From Phytoactinopolyspora limicola (GTDB lineage: Bacteria > Actinomycetota > Actinomycetes > Jiangellales > Jiangellaceae), in NCBI RefSeq assembly GCF_011320225.1, contig NZ_JAAOEN010000030.1, positions 1 through 40,208 of the forward strand: a stretch of DNA of 40,208 nt, given 5' to 3'. Each line of letters begins with the position of its first letter. Positions within the stretch are counted from its first letter, which is position 1. A program made the position numbers and the translations under genes. Below are positions 8,216-17,847 of this stretch, piece by piece. The notes under the pieces are model-generated. The model was not told the DNA's origin, ran no database searches, and was given only the letters and a program-made list of their open reading frames with translations.

Positions 8216-8228
8216 CGGTCAGGGGTGG

Positions 8229-9999
<1,771 letters not shown>

Positions 10000-11292
10000 G
10001 TGAATGACCAGTGGTCGTTTGAGACCCGCCAGATCCACGCCGGCCAGCAGCCCGACCCAGCCACCGGAGCACGGGCGCTGCCTATCTACCAGACGACGTC
10101 CTATCAGTTCCGGGACACCGAGCACGCGGCCAACCTCTTCGGCCTCGCCGAGCCCGGGAACATCTACACCCGGATCATGAACCCCACTCAGGACGTGGTG
10201 GAGCAGCGGCTGGCCAGCCTGGAGGGCGGCGTCGGGGCGCTCCTGCTGTCGTCCGGACAGTCGGCGACGTCGGCGGCGCTTCTCAACGTGGCCGAGGCGG
10301 GTGACCACATCGTCGCGTCGGCCAGCCTCTACGGTGGCACCGACACCCTCCTGCGGCACAGCTTTCCGAAGCTCGGCATCCAGGTGACGTTCGTCGACGA
10401 TCCGAACAATCCGGAGGCGTGGCGGGCGGCGACCACGTCCAACACCAAGGCGTTCTTCGGCGAGACCATCGGCAACCCGAAGGGTGACGTCCTCGACCTG
10501 GAAGCGATCGCCGCCGTCGCCCAGGAGGTGGGCGTGCCGTTCGTGGTGGACAACACCATCGCCACGCCGTACCTGCTCAACCCGCTCAAGTACGGCGCCA
10601 ACGTGGTGGTCCACTCCGCGACGAAGTACATCGGCGGACATGGCACCGCCATCGCCGGAGTCCTCGTGGACGGTGGCAGCTTCGACTACGCCGCCCACGG
10701 TGACCGGTTCCCCGGGTTCACCACGCCGGATCCGAGCTACAACGGGCTGGTCTACGCCGATGCCCTCGGCCCGGCCGCATACATCGCCAAGGCGCGGGTT
10801 CAGTTCCTGCGCAACCTGGGCTCGGCGATCTCGCCGTTCAACGCGTTCTTGCTGGCCCAAGGGCTGGAGACATTGAGCCTGCGGATCGAGCGGCACGTCC
10901 AGAACACAGTGGCGGTAGCCGAGTGGCTGGCCGCCCGCGACGAGGTCGCCTCGGTCAGCTACCCCGGCCTGGTGTCGAGCCCATGGAACTCGCTGGCCCA
11001 GAAGTACCTACCCCGCGGCGCCGGCGCGGTTCTGACCTTCGAGCTGGCCGGCGGCCACGATGCTGGGCGGACGTTCATCGACTCGCTGGAACTGTTCAGT
11101 CACGTCGCCAACATCGGAGACGTGCGCAGCCTGGCGATTCACCCGGCGAGCACGACACATTCGCAGCTCAACGCCGACGAGCAGCGAGCCGCCGGGGTGA
11201 CGCCTGGCCTGGTCCGTCTCGCCGTGGGGCTGGAGGGCATCGACGACATCCTGGCCGACCTCGACGCCGGCCTGCGCGCCGCAAAGGGGTAG
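10000..11292 (+). CDS. metY: O-acetylhomoserine sulfhydrylase
   Basis: 430 residues of the Cys/Met metabolism PLP family. MetY joins O-acetylhomoserine and sulfide to give homocysteine, the direct-sulfhydrylation route to methionine. The N-terminus WSFETRQIHAGQ, the segment IPxYQTTSYQF-like IYQTTSYQFRD, and the cofactor lysine K209 in HSATKYIGGHG are characteristic. The GTG at 10000 follows AAGGAG by 6 bp; an upstream in-frame GTG at 9958 lacks a site and would add an untypical leader. The next gene, metX, makes its substrate and starts 4 bp after its stop, so the pair is an operon. Confidence 0.95.
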   Translation: MNDQWSFETRQIHAGQQPDPATGARALPIYQTTSYQFRDTEHAANLFGLAEPGNIYTRIMNPTQDVVEQRLASLEGGVGALLLSSGQSATSAALLNVAEAGDHIVASASLYGGTDTLLRHSFPKLGIQVTFVDDPNNPEAWRAATTSNTKAFFGETIGNPKGDVLDLEAIAAVAQEVGVPFVVDNTIATPYLLNPLKYGANVVVHSATKYIGGHGTAIAGVLVDGGSFDYAAHGDRFPGFTTPDPSYNGLVYADALGPAAYIAKARVQFLRNLGSAISPFNAFLLAQGLETLSLRIERHVQNTVAVAEWLAARDEVASVSYPGLVSSPWNSLAQKYLPRGAGAVLTFELAGGHDAGRTFIDSLELFSHVANIGDVRSLAIHPASTTHSQLNADEQRAAGVTPGLVRLAVGLEGIDDILADLDAGLRAAKG

Positions 11293-11296
11293 CCGG

Positions 11297-12442
11297 GTGC
11301 CGGCACAACCAGCGGACGGCCCTCCCACGAGCGGAATCTGGTGGGAGGGCGCGCCGGCTGGTGGACGGAAATTCACCGACGTCGGCGACGTCAAGCTGGA
11401 GACCGGGGAAGCGCTCCCTGGGGTGCGGGTGGCCTACGAGACGTGGGGGCAGTTGAACGCGGACGCGTCCAACGCCGTGCTGATCTTGCACGCGTTGACC
11501 GGCGACAGTCATGTCATTGGTCCAGCTGGCGAGGGCCACCCAACCGCCGGCTGGTGGCCCGGCATGGTGGGCCCTGGCGCACCGATCGATACCCGTCGTT
11601 ACTTCGTGGTGGCGCCCAACGTGCTCGGCGGCTGCCAAGGGACCACGGGACCGTCGACGTCGTCCGGTGCTACGCCACCGGCGCCGTGGGGTTCACGTTT
11701 TCCGCGGATCACCGTGCGGGATCAGATCGCCGTCGAGGTGCGGCTAGCGGACACGTTGGGCATCGAGCGCTGGGCCGCGGTGCTCGGTGGATCCATGGGT
11801 GGGATGCGGGCGGTCGAGTGGGCCGTGACCTGGCCGGAGCGGGTTGACCGGCTGATGCTGCTGGCTACCTGTGCCGCGGCGTCGGCCGAGCAGATCGGCC
11901 TGTCGGCCGCGCAGATCCAGGCGATCCGGGCCGACCCCGCCTTCCGAGGTGGTGACTACTACGACGTCCCGCCGGATCGGGGCCCCACCGTCGGCCTCGG
12001 GATCGCCCGCCGGATCGCCCACATCAGTTATCGGAGTGAGCCGGAGCTGCAGACCCGTTTCGGGCGAGCGCCGCAGAAGGCCGAGAACCCATACGGCGAC
12101 GGCCGCTTCGCCGTCGAGTCCTACCTGGATCACCAGGCGGACAAACTCGTCCGCCGATTCGACGCGAACTCATACGTGCGGCTGAGCGAGGCGATGAACA
12201 CCCACGACGTTGGCCGCGACCGCGGTGGGATCGAATCCGCTTTGGCCCGGGTCAGTGCCCGGACCGTGGTGGCCGGCGTCGACTCCGACCGGCTCTATCC
12301 GTTATGGCAGCAGGAGGAGCTGGCCCGGTATATCCCAGGCGCCGGGCCGGTCGCCGTCGTGTCATCGCCCTGCGGACACGATGGATTCCTCGTGGAGACG
12401 GCCGCCGTTGGCGCTCTCGTCGCCGATCTGCTGAGCGAATAA
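11297..12442 (+). CDS. metX: Homoserine O-acetyltransferase
   Basis: 381 residues of alpha/beta-hydrolase fold. The enzyme acetylates homoserine with acetyl-CoA to feed MetY. The catalytic triad is S166 in GGSMGGMRA, D331 in DSDRLYP and H361 in CGHDGFL. LHALTGDSHV and NVLGGCQGTTGP are family hallmarks. The GTG start lies 4 bp after the metY stop with little room for a separate ribosome-binding site, which points to coupled translation. The gene converges on the serpin gene about 100 bp downstream, where no strong terminator hairpin is seen. Confidence 0.95.
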   Translation: MPAQPADGPPTSGIWWEGAPAGGRKFTDVGDVKLETGEALPGVRVAYETWGQLNADASNAVLILHALTGDSHVIGPAGEGHPTAGWWPGMVGPGAPIDTRRYFVVAPNVLGGCQGTTGPSTSSGATPPAPWGSRFPRITVRDQIAVEVRLADTLGIERWAAVLGGSMGGMRAVEWAVTWPERVDRLMLLATCAAASAEQIGLSAAQIQAIRADPAFRGGDYYDVPPDRGPTVGLGIARRIAHISYRSEPELQTRFGRAPQKAENPYGDGRFAVESYLDHQADKLVRRFDANSYVRLSEAMNTHDVGRDRGGIESALARVSARTVVAGVDSDRLYPLWQQEELARYIPGAGPVAVVSSPCGHDGFLVETAAVGALVADLLSE

Positions 12443-12546
12443 GAACCCCCGCGAATAGGGGCACCGGATGGGAATCGGGGCCGGGATCGGAACCTGGAAG
12501 CCGTCCGGCAGCGGGCTGTGGGCGGGGGTGGTCGCCGTCGGGCCAG

Positions 12547-13794
12547 TTATGACCGGGGGTCGGTGACCACTCCGAGAAAGATGATCACGCCGGTCTCCCG
12601 GTCGGAGATGGTGAACGCGAACGGTCGGTCTACCAGGAACACGGCCGGGTCGACCGGGGCGCTGCCGTCGCCCGCCGTGCCGGTTACCGCCGCGGCTTCG
12701 GTGCCGGTTTCGTCCACCCGGATATACGTCTTGTGTACGACCCGATCGATGAACACGTCGGCGTCGGTCATCGGCGCGAAATCGGCGTCCATCAGGAAAG
12801 CTGGCCGCATGCCGAGGGTGATGAGTGCGTCGTTGAGCGTGAGATCCCATTCGAGCTCGAACCGGGGCAGCGCGACCTCATCAAACCCGGTTGCCGTCAG
12901 CTCGGCAACGGCGTCCTGCCATTCGGTGGCATCGAGTATGTCCACCACGTCGGCCAGCTCGTGGTCCGGGTTCGGGAGGACCACCTCCATGCCGTATCTC
13001 TCGTCGTCGCCGTAGGGCAGCCGCAGCATGCGGTAGCTGTCTCGTATGACGTGCTCGAAGCGCTCGCCGCGAGTGCTCATCGTGGGAACCTCCGGCTGCT
13101 CGCCACTCGCCACGGTGAACGGCCGTGGCCGGGTGTGGCCGGGGTCGAATCTGGTGGTCCACTCGCCGAGGAAGTACACCGCATTGAGCAGGACGAACAT
13201 GGCAGAGTCGGAGGGAAGGCCGAGGTCATTGGCGATCTCGTCGATCCTGCCCTCGGTGCGTTCGTCCACCCAAGCGTCGATCTCCTCCATCGTCTCTGGT
13301 GCGGTGAAGTCGACCTCCTCGACCACGGCGCCGAGGCCGCCAGTGACGTAGTCGAGATAGTCCTGTTTGAGGTCGACTCCATCGCGCACCCATGCGGCAT
13401 TGGCGATCGACAACGTCACGTCGTCGGTGTCCGCCAACGTGCGGACCAGCGCGCCGAGGCGGGTGTCGTGCGGTTCGTCCAGATGCAGTGTCGCGGCTAC
13501 CGCGTCGGCGGTATCACCTCCGGTGCCAGCCAGCACCATCGACAGCAGCGTGAAGACGGAGACCGGTGAGGTGATGACGTTCTCGGTGCCGTCGGTCACC
13601 TCCGCGAGCACGTCGAACCCGAAGGTGTTGACCGACTCTCCGACCTGCCGTATGTCGTCGCTTCCGACGTGGGCGACGAGATCACTATCGATCCGCGCGG
13701 CGTCGCCGGGCAGACTCGACGTGCCACAGCCCGCCAGGGCCACGGTGACGGCCATCACGGCGGCCGTCATGCCGGCGGGGGTTCTCATGCGCAC
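12547..13794 (-). CDS. Lipoprotein serpin (serine protease inhibitor)
   Basis: 415 residues. A signal peptide ends in the lipobox LAGC (Cys22), so the protein should be anchored on the outer face of the membrane. The rest is a full-length serpin fold: NVITSPVSVFTLLSMVLAG near the start, FVLLNAVYFLGEWTTRFDP in the middle, and the reactive-loop hinge ETGTEAAAVTG followed by FLVDRPFAFTISD at the end. The hinge has the small residues needed for loop insertion, so it should be an inhibitory serpin. The scissile bond lies in the GTAGDGSAPVD stretch; P1 cannot be fixed but is a small residue, suggesting an elastase- or subtilisin-like target. GGAGG lies 7 bp before the GTG start. Confidence 0.92.
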   Translation of the reverse strand: MRMRTPAGMTAAVMAVTVALAGCGTSSLPGDAARIDSDLVAHVGSDDIRQVGESVNTFGFDVLAEVTDGTENVITSPVSVFTLLSMVLAGTGGDTADAVAATLHLDEPHDTRLGALVRTLADTDDVTLSIANAAWVRDGVDLKQDYLDYVTGGLGAVVEEVDFTAPETMEEIDAWVDERTEGRIDEIANDLGLPSDSAMFVLLNAVYFLGEWTTRFDPGHTRPRPFTVASGEQPEVPTMSTRGERFEHVIRDSYRMLRLPYGDDERYGMEVVLPNPDHELADVVDILDATEWQDAVAELTATGFDEVALPRFELEWDLTLNDALITLGMRPAFLMDADFAPMTDADVFIDRVVHKTYIRVDETGTEAAAVTGTAGDGSAPVDPAVFLVDRPFAFTISDRETGVIIFLGVVTDPRS

Positions 13795-14021
13795 GAGCCA
13801 GCCTCCAGGTCATCCAAGATCTACAGCCGTTCGACGCCGCCGCCGGCGCTGCGGTTCCCCTTCCGCGAGCGCGTGGAGCCCAGCGGCGGACAAGAATCGA
13901 TAACGACATCTATCGGTTGTTGATCACGCCTCGTACGCTCTGGTGCCTATATATATCCAATGCGACGAGTGTGCTGGTTCCTTGAGGGGGCTCGGGAACC
14001 ATCGACACAGGTGGGGGCATC

Positions 14022-14720
14022 ATGGATGAGAACGGGACGTCGGCCGAGCAGTGGTACCGGCGGCGTGGATCACAGATCGCGGTAGCGGCGGCGCTGGCTC
14101 TAGTGGTCGGCCTCGGGATCGGTGGGACCTCCGCCGCCGACTCTGGTGCGGCCGACCGGGCCGCAGAGTTGCAGTCGGAGCTGGGGGCGGCCCAGGCTGA
14201 CCTCGACGAGGCTAAGAGCGCGCTCGAGGCGACGGAGACCGAACTCGACGAGACCAGAGAAGCACTCGATGGCTCGGTGTCGCCGGACGACGTCGGCCGG
14301 CTCGAAGAACACATCACTGAGCTCGAAGGTGAACGGGAGTCGTTACTCGGGGAGCTCGACGAACGCGAAGAGGAACTTGCTGCCCGAGAAGAGGCGCTGG
14401 ACGACCGCGAGGCGGAGCTGGACGAGCGTGCGCAGGCCCTCGCCGACGCGGAACGCGAACCACCGGCGGCTGAACCCGAACCGGAGCCGGAACCCGAACC
14501 GGAGCCCGAGCCCGCCGGCGGTTGTGGCTCCGGGCAGGTCGACATCAACAGTGCTGGGCTGCAGGAGCTTCAGCGGATCTATCAGGTCGGTCCCGACCGG
14601 GCGCAGCAGATCGTCAACCTCCGACCTTTCGCTTCGGTGGACGCGTTGACGCGAGTGAGCGGTATCGGGCCCGGCCATCTCAATGGCATCAAGGGTCAAG
14701 GACTCGCCTGCGTGAACTAG
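14022..14720 (+). CDS. Membrane-anchored coiled-coil protein with ComEA-like helix-hairpin-helix domain
   Basis: 232 residues. A short cytoplasmic N-terminus with RRR (13-15) precedes one membrane helix (about 18-37). A long charged coiled coil (about 45-145) follows, then a Glu-Pro repeat spacer (151-164), and finally a helix-hairpin-helix pair (172-230) of ComEA type: VDINSAGLQELQRI, QVGPDRAQQIVNLRPF and VSGIGPGHLNGIKG. ComEA binds double-stranded DNA outside the membrane during uptake. Two cysteines, C168 and C230, bracket the DNA-binding domain and could pair. The coiled coil places the domain far from the membrane. No other competence gene is in the window, so a role in DNA uptake is only an inference. 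Confidence 0.85.
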   Translation: MDENGTSAEQWYRRRGSQIAVAAALALVVGLGIGGTSAADSGAADRAAELQSELGAAQADLDEAKSALEATETELDETREALDGSVSPDDVGRLEEHITELEGERESLLGELDEREEELAAREEALDDREAELDERAQALADAEREPPAAEPEPEPEPEPEPEPAGGCGSGQVDINSAGLQELQRIYQVGPDRAQQIVNLRPFASVDALTRVSGIGPGHLNGIKGQGLACVN

Positions 14721-14725
14721 TGCAG

Positions 14726-14767
14726 GGCTGGTGTGTCGCGCCGGAGGGCCGGCGCGACACGCCAGCC
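14726..14767 (+). terminator. 19-bp stem hairpin after the HhH gene
   Basis: Arms 14726-14744 and 14749-14767 pair over 19 positions with one G-U pair and a 4-base loop (aggg). The hairpin starts 5 bp after the stop codon. No run of T follows, as is common in high-GC actinobacteria. It is the strongest terminator-like hairpin in the window. Confidence 0.8.
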
Positions 14768-14870
14768 AAGCTAGGTCTTTCGGTCATCTCCCGACGGGGG
14801 CGCGAGCGTTCGGAAGGGCTCCGTTCGTGGCGTCCGTCGTCGCGCGGGCGCCCTCGGGTTGAGTATCCGA

Positions 14871-14930
14871 TTGACATCCTTACGCCCGTAAGGCATTCTG
14901 GTCGTCGTACCTATTCCTTACAGGTGTAAG
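14871..14930 (+). promoter_or_regulatory. Promoter with two CTTAC-N4-GTAAG operators
   Basis: TTGACA (14871-14876) and CATTCT (14894-14899), 17 bp apart, form a -35/-10 pair. One operator, cttacgcccgtaag (14879-14892), fills the spacer exactly. A second with the same arms, cttacaggtgtaag (14917-14930), lies 38 bp downstream in the early leader. This arrangement is typical of TetR-type repression. The gene controlled is the nitroreductase-like CDS at 15007. No repressor gene is in the window. Confidence 0.78.
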
Positions 14931-15006
14931 TTTGCGGGCTGGGTCGACCGCACACAACGAACGGCTCACCGCAACGAACCCCTTCCGGCGAGAAAGGAAG
15001 ATCCCA

Positions 15007-15381
15007 ATGCCAATGCCGCGATGGTGGGGGCGGATCAACAAGCGGGTGTTCAACCCGCCGGCGATCGCCAGCGGGAAGCGGCCGGTGTTGACCCATGTCG
15101 GCCGTACCTCTGGTCAGACGTATCAGACGCCGCTCGACGCACATCCCGTCGACGGTGGCTATCTGTTCATCCTGGTCTACGGATCGGGAGCCGACTGGGT
15201 GCGCAACGTCCTGGCCGCCGGAGGTGCGCGACTGCGGGTCGACGGGCACGAGATCGAACTCGGTGCACCACGTGTCGTCGGCACAGATGAGGCGTTCCAG
15301 GCCCTCGCGGATGACGTGGCGCGCCCACCGAGGCTGTTCCGCATTACCGAGTTCCTCCGCATGGACCTGGTCGCCCGCTGA
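15007..15381 (+). CDS. Deazaflavin-dependent nitroreductase family protein
   Basis: 124 residues of the DDN/DUF385 family, small split-barrel proteins many of which use coenzyme F420. Recognisable segments are PVLTHVGRTSGQTYQTPL, GGYLFILVYGSGADWVRNV and DGHEIELGAPRVV. GAAAGGAAG lies before the ATG at 15007; the longer open frame to 14932 would run through the second operator and is rejected. Members reduce quinones, nitroaromatics or other low-potential acceptors. The tight TetR-like control upstream suggests induction by a toxic or xenobiotic compound. Confidence 0.85.
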   Translation: MPMPRWWGRINKRVFNPPAIASGKRPVLTHVGRTSGQTYQTPLDAHPVDGGYLFILVYGSGADWVRNVLAAGGARLRVDGHEIELGAPRVVGTDEAFQALADDVARPPRLFRITEFLRMDLVAR

Positions 15382-15470
15382 ATCGATCGGAGGCCAGCAT
15401 GCCGCGTCGGGCTGGTCGAGTGAATCCTTCGACGGTGAGTGAGCTGCGGTCGGTACGACGCGCCGACGGG

Positions 15471-15728
15471 TCAGGTGTCGTCGCTGCTGTCGGCGATGTC
15501 GTCGGCGGTGAGCGCGTCGTCATGGGTGAGTTGGTAGCGCCAGTAGCCGGTGAAGGCGACGGCCCGCTTGACCTGTTGGTCGGGGGCCACCGGCCGGAAT
15601 CGGTCGAGGCCGTCGCCGCCGAGCGTGATCCGGCGCATCCGTGGTGTGACGTGGTGAGCGGCCACGACGTGCGGTTCGCTGTAGGACAGGGTAACGGTGG
15701 TCATGGTGTGTGGAGTCTCCTCATCCAC
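15471..15728 (-). pseudogene. Siderophore-interacting protein, internally deleted remnant
   Basis: The 85-codon frame joins the two ends of a siderophore-interacting (ferric-siderophore reductase) protein. Its first half, HVTPRMRRITLGGDGLDRF, is the N-terminal FAD-binding start. Its second half, RAVAFTGYWRYQLTHDD, is the C-terminal end of the NAD-binding domain. Family members are about 250-290 residues, so roughly 180 are missing, including the flavin-binding RxYT region. The join keeps the frame open. It is the last member of the iron-uptake operon and overlaps the permease stop if it starts at GTG 15728; ATG 15704 is the likelier original start. It is unlikely to be active. Confidence 0.78.
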
Positions 15729-16779
15729 CGCGCCCGGCGCGGTTGGTGACGGTCAACAACCAGAGCAAGTAGGGAGCGCCGACGATCGCGGTGACGACCC
15801 CCACCGGCAGTTGCAGCGTGGGCAGCGCGTGTTGGCCGGCGAGATCGGCGCTGGTCATGATCAGCGCGCCGACGAGAGCGGCGGGCACAAGTGTGGTGCC
15901 GTCTCCGCCGATTAGGCGACGTGCGATCGGGCCGGAGACGAAGGCGACGAACACCACCGGACCAGCCGCGGCGGTCGCCACCGCGGCCAGCCCAACGGCC
16001 ACCGCGATCAGCGCGAGCCGAGCCCGCTCGACCGGCGCGCCGAGGGCGCGTGCGGTGTCGTCGCCTAGGAGCAGCACCCGAAGCTGCCGCCCGGCCAGCA
16101 ACGCCAGCGGGATCAGGATGGCGACGGCCGAGGCCAGGATCTGCACGGTTGGCCAGGTCTTCGCGTTGAGGCTGCCGGCGAGCCACCCCAGGGCCTGCCG
16201 TGCTTCGTAGACGTCGGACCGGGTCAGACAGTACGAGACGACACTGGTCATGACGGCGGCCACAGCGATGCCCACGAGTACCAGCCGATAGCCGCTGACA
16301 CCGTGTCGCCAGGCGAGGCCGTAGATGGTCGCCGTTACTCCGAGCGCGCCGGCCACCGCGGCAACCGACACCGCGTAGCCGTCCAGCCCGAGCACCAGCA
16401 GGGCGATCACCGCCGCAGCCGCCGCGCCCGGTGTGATGCCGATGATGTCCGGGCTGGCCAGCGGGTTGCGCAGCAGGCTCTGGAATACCGCGCCGGACAG
16501 ACCCAGCGCCGCCCCGGCCATGACCGCTACGAGTGCCCGGGGCAGCCGCAACTGCTGGACGATGTAGGTGGTCCCGTCGTCGGCGTTCCCAGTCAGCGCC
16601 CCCAGCACAGCGGTCAGCGAGACGTCGACGTCACCGATGGACAGGGCTGCGCCGAATGCGACGCCGCAGGCCCCGAGCAGTGCGACGCAGACGGTGGCGA
16701 CGCGGTGGTGGTGACGCCGCCGGGACAGGTCCCCGTGGTGTGCGACGGACCGGCTGTGGTTGTTGGTGGCGGTGGTCAT
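15721..16779 (-). CDS. FecCD-type siderophore ABC permease (second)
   Basis: 352 residues with about nine to ten hydrophobic segments. It carries the FecCD/BtuC-family segments LRLPRALVAVMAGAALGLSG, FQSLLRNPLASPDIIGI and GDDTARALG, the last being the cytoplasmic loop that touches the ATPase. The protein forms the membrane channel for a ferric siderophore together with the preceding permease. The ATG overlaps the stop of that gene as TGATG. A longer open frame reaching 17043 is an artefact of the upstream gene's other frame. A His-rich N-terminal tail (residues about 7-27) is unusual. Confidence 0.92.
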   Translation of the reverse strand: MTTATNNHSRSVAHHGDLSRRRHHHRVATVCVALLGACGVAFGAALSIGDVDVSLTAVLGALTGNADDGTTYIVQQLRLPRALVAVMAGAALGLSGAVFQSLLRNPLASPDIIGITPGAAAAAVIALLVLGLDGYAVSVAAVAGALGVTATIYGLAWRHGVSGYRLVLVGIAVAAVMTSVVSYCLTRSDVYEARQALGWLAGSLNAKTWPTVQILASAVAILIPLALLAGRQLRVLLLGDDTARALGAPVERARLALIAVAVGLAAVATAAAGPVVFVAFVSGPIARRLIGGDGTTLVPAALVGALIMTSADLAGQHALPTLQLPVGVVTAIVGAPYLLWLLTVTNRAGRGG

Positions 16780-17840
16780 CACAGTTCCCGGAGCCGTCGT
16801 CGGCGGACCAAGACGATGAAGAAGGGTGCCCCGATGAAGGCGAGCGTGATCCCCACCTGCAACTCGCCGGGACGCGCGACGACGCGGCCGGCCAGGTCTG
16901 CCGCCAGGACCAGCACTGGTGCGATCAGCAACGAGTACGGCAACACCCATCGGTGATCCGGTCCGGTGATCTGCCGGGCGATATGAGGGACCACCAGGCC
17001 GACGAACCAGATGGGCCCGGCGATCGCGGTGGCGGCTCCACACAGCACTACCGCCGCACCTGTGCAGACCACGCGGGATCGGCCGACATGTTGACCGAGT
17101 GCACGTGCGGTGTCCTCGCCCAGGGACAATCCGTTGAGCAACCGCCCAGCCAACAGGGCGACAACGGCACCGACGGCGATGAACGGTGCCACCTGCACGA
17201 TGAGGTCGAGCCGCCGGCCGACCAGTGAACCCACGGTCCAGAAGCGATGTTCATTGAACGTCGCGGTGTCGGCGAGCAGGATGGCCGTGGTGATCGAGGT
17301 GAGCGCGGTGGTCATGGCCGCGCCCGCCAGGGCCAGCTTGACGGGGGTCGCTCCGTCGCGGCCCATGGCCCCAATCGCGTAGACCAGCACGGCGGTGGCC
17401 GCGGCACCGGCGAAGGCGAACCAGATGTAGCCGAACGCGCTGGTGATCCCGAACACGCTGATCGCACAGACCACGGCGAGTGCCGCGCCGGCGTTGACAC
17501 CGAGCAGCCCAGGGTCGGCCAGCGGGTTGCGGGTGACCCCCTGCATGATGACCCCGGCCAGGCCGAGCGCCGCTCCGACCAGCAGACCCGCGATGGTGCG
17601 GGTCAGGCGGAGGTCAGTGACGACGCGGTGGTCGGAGTTGGTGGGGTCGTGGCGCAGCAAGGCGTCGACGACGGTGCCGGCGTCGATCGAGCGGCCGCCG
17701 AGGAACAGGCTGGCGACGGATACCACCACCACGGCCGCGCCGAGTCCGGCCAGCCCCAGGAACAGCCGCCGCCGGGGGTGTGCCGGTGGTGGTGGCGCGG
17801 CCTGAGGACGGGCCGATGGAGCCAGCGGGTGCGGGGTCAC
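16779..17840 (-). CDS. FecCD-type siderophore ABC permease (first)
   Basis: 353 residues. A proline-rich cytoplasmic tail (about 1-25) is followed by the FecCD membrane domain with LRLTRTIAGLLVGAALGLAG, MQGVTRNPLADPGLLGVNAG and the ATPase-contact loop LGEDTARALG. GPIWFVGLVVPHIARQITG is the conserved late helix. It pairs with the second permease; both resemble FepD/FepG partners. The GTG start lies 7 bp after the stop of the binding-protein gene. No ATP-binding subunit gene follows in this operon. Confidence 0.92.
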   Translation of the reverse strand: MTPHPLAPSARPQAAPPPPAHPRRRLFLGLAGLGAAVVVVSVASLFLGGRSIDAGTVVDALLRHDPTNSDHRVVTDLRLTRTIAGLLVGAALGLAGVIMQGVTRNPLADPGLLGVNAGAALAVVCAISVFGITSAFGYIWFAFAGAAATAVLVYAIGAMGRDGATPVKLALAGAAMTTALTSITTAILLADTATFNEHRFWTVGSLVGRRLDLIVQVAPFIAVGAVVALLAGRLLNGLSLGEDTARALGQHVGRSRVVCTGAAVVLCGAATAIAGPIWFVGLVVPHIARQITGPDHRWVLPYSLLIAPVLVLAADLAGRVVARPGELQVGITLAFIGAPFFIVLVRRRRLREL

Positions 17841-17847
17841 CGGTGGT

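Larger units (their letters stand above)
7846..8228. other. Repeat-rich junction between deacylase remnant and gdhA
   Basis: No intact gene is visible. On the - strand a stop-to-stop frame of about 50 codons (roughly 7814-7970) contains ENSVEERGVLDPSEGV, which has protein-like composition but does not match the missing deacylase part and may be debris of another gene. The rest holds an inverted repeat with arms 7990-8001 and 8027-8038 (GATCAGATGCA type), two tandem 52-bp copies, and a GATCAGGTG-bearing block at 8188-8215 that recurs after glyS. The stretch looks like a recombination scar. Confidence 0.6.

Noticed and set aside
12733-13569. + strand open frame of 278 codons across the serpin gene
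   Set aside because: Antisense to the serpin, whose signal peptide, fold and hinge are unmistakable.
13944-13956. TATATATAT as promoter of the HhH-domain gene
   Set aside because: It is AT-rich, but no -35 lies at a proper distance, so I do not call a promoter.
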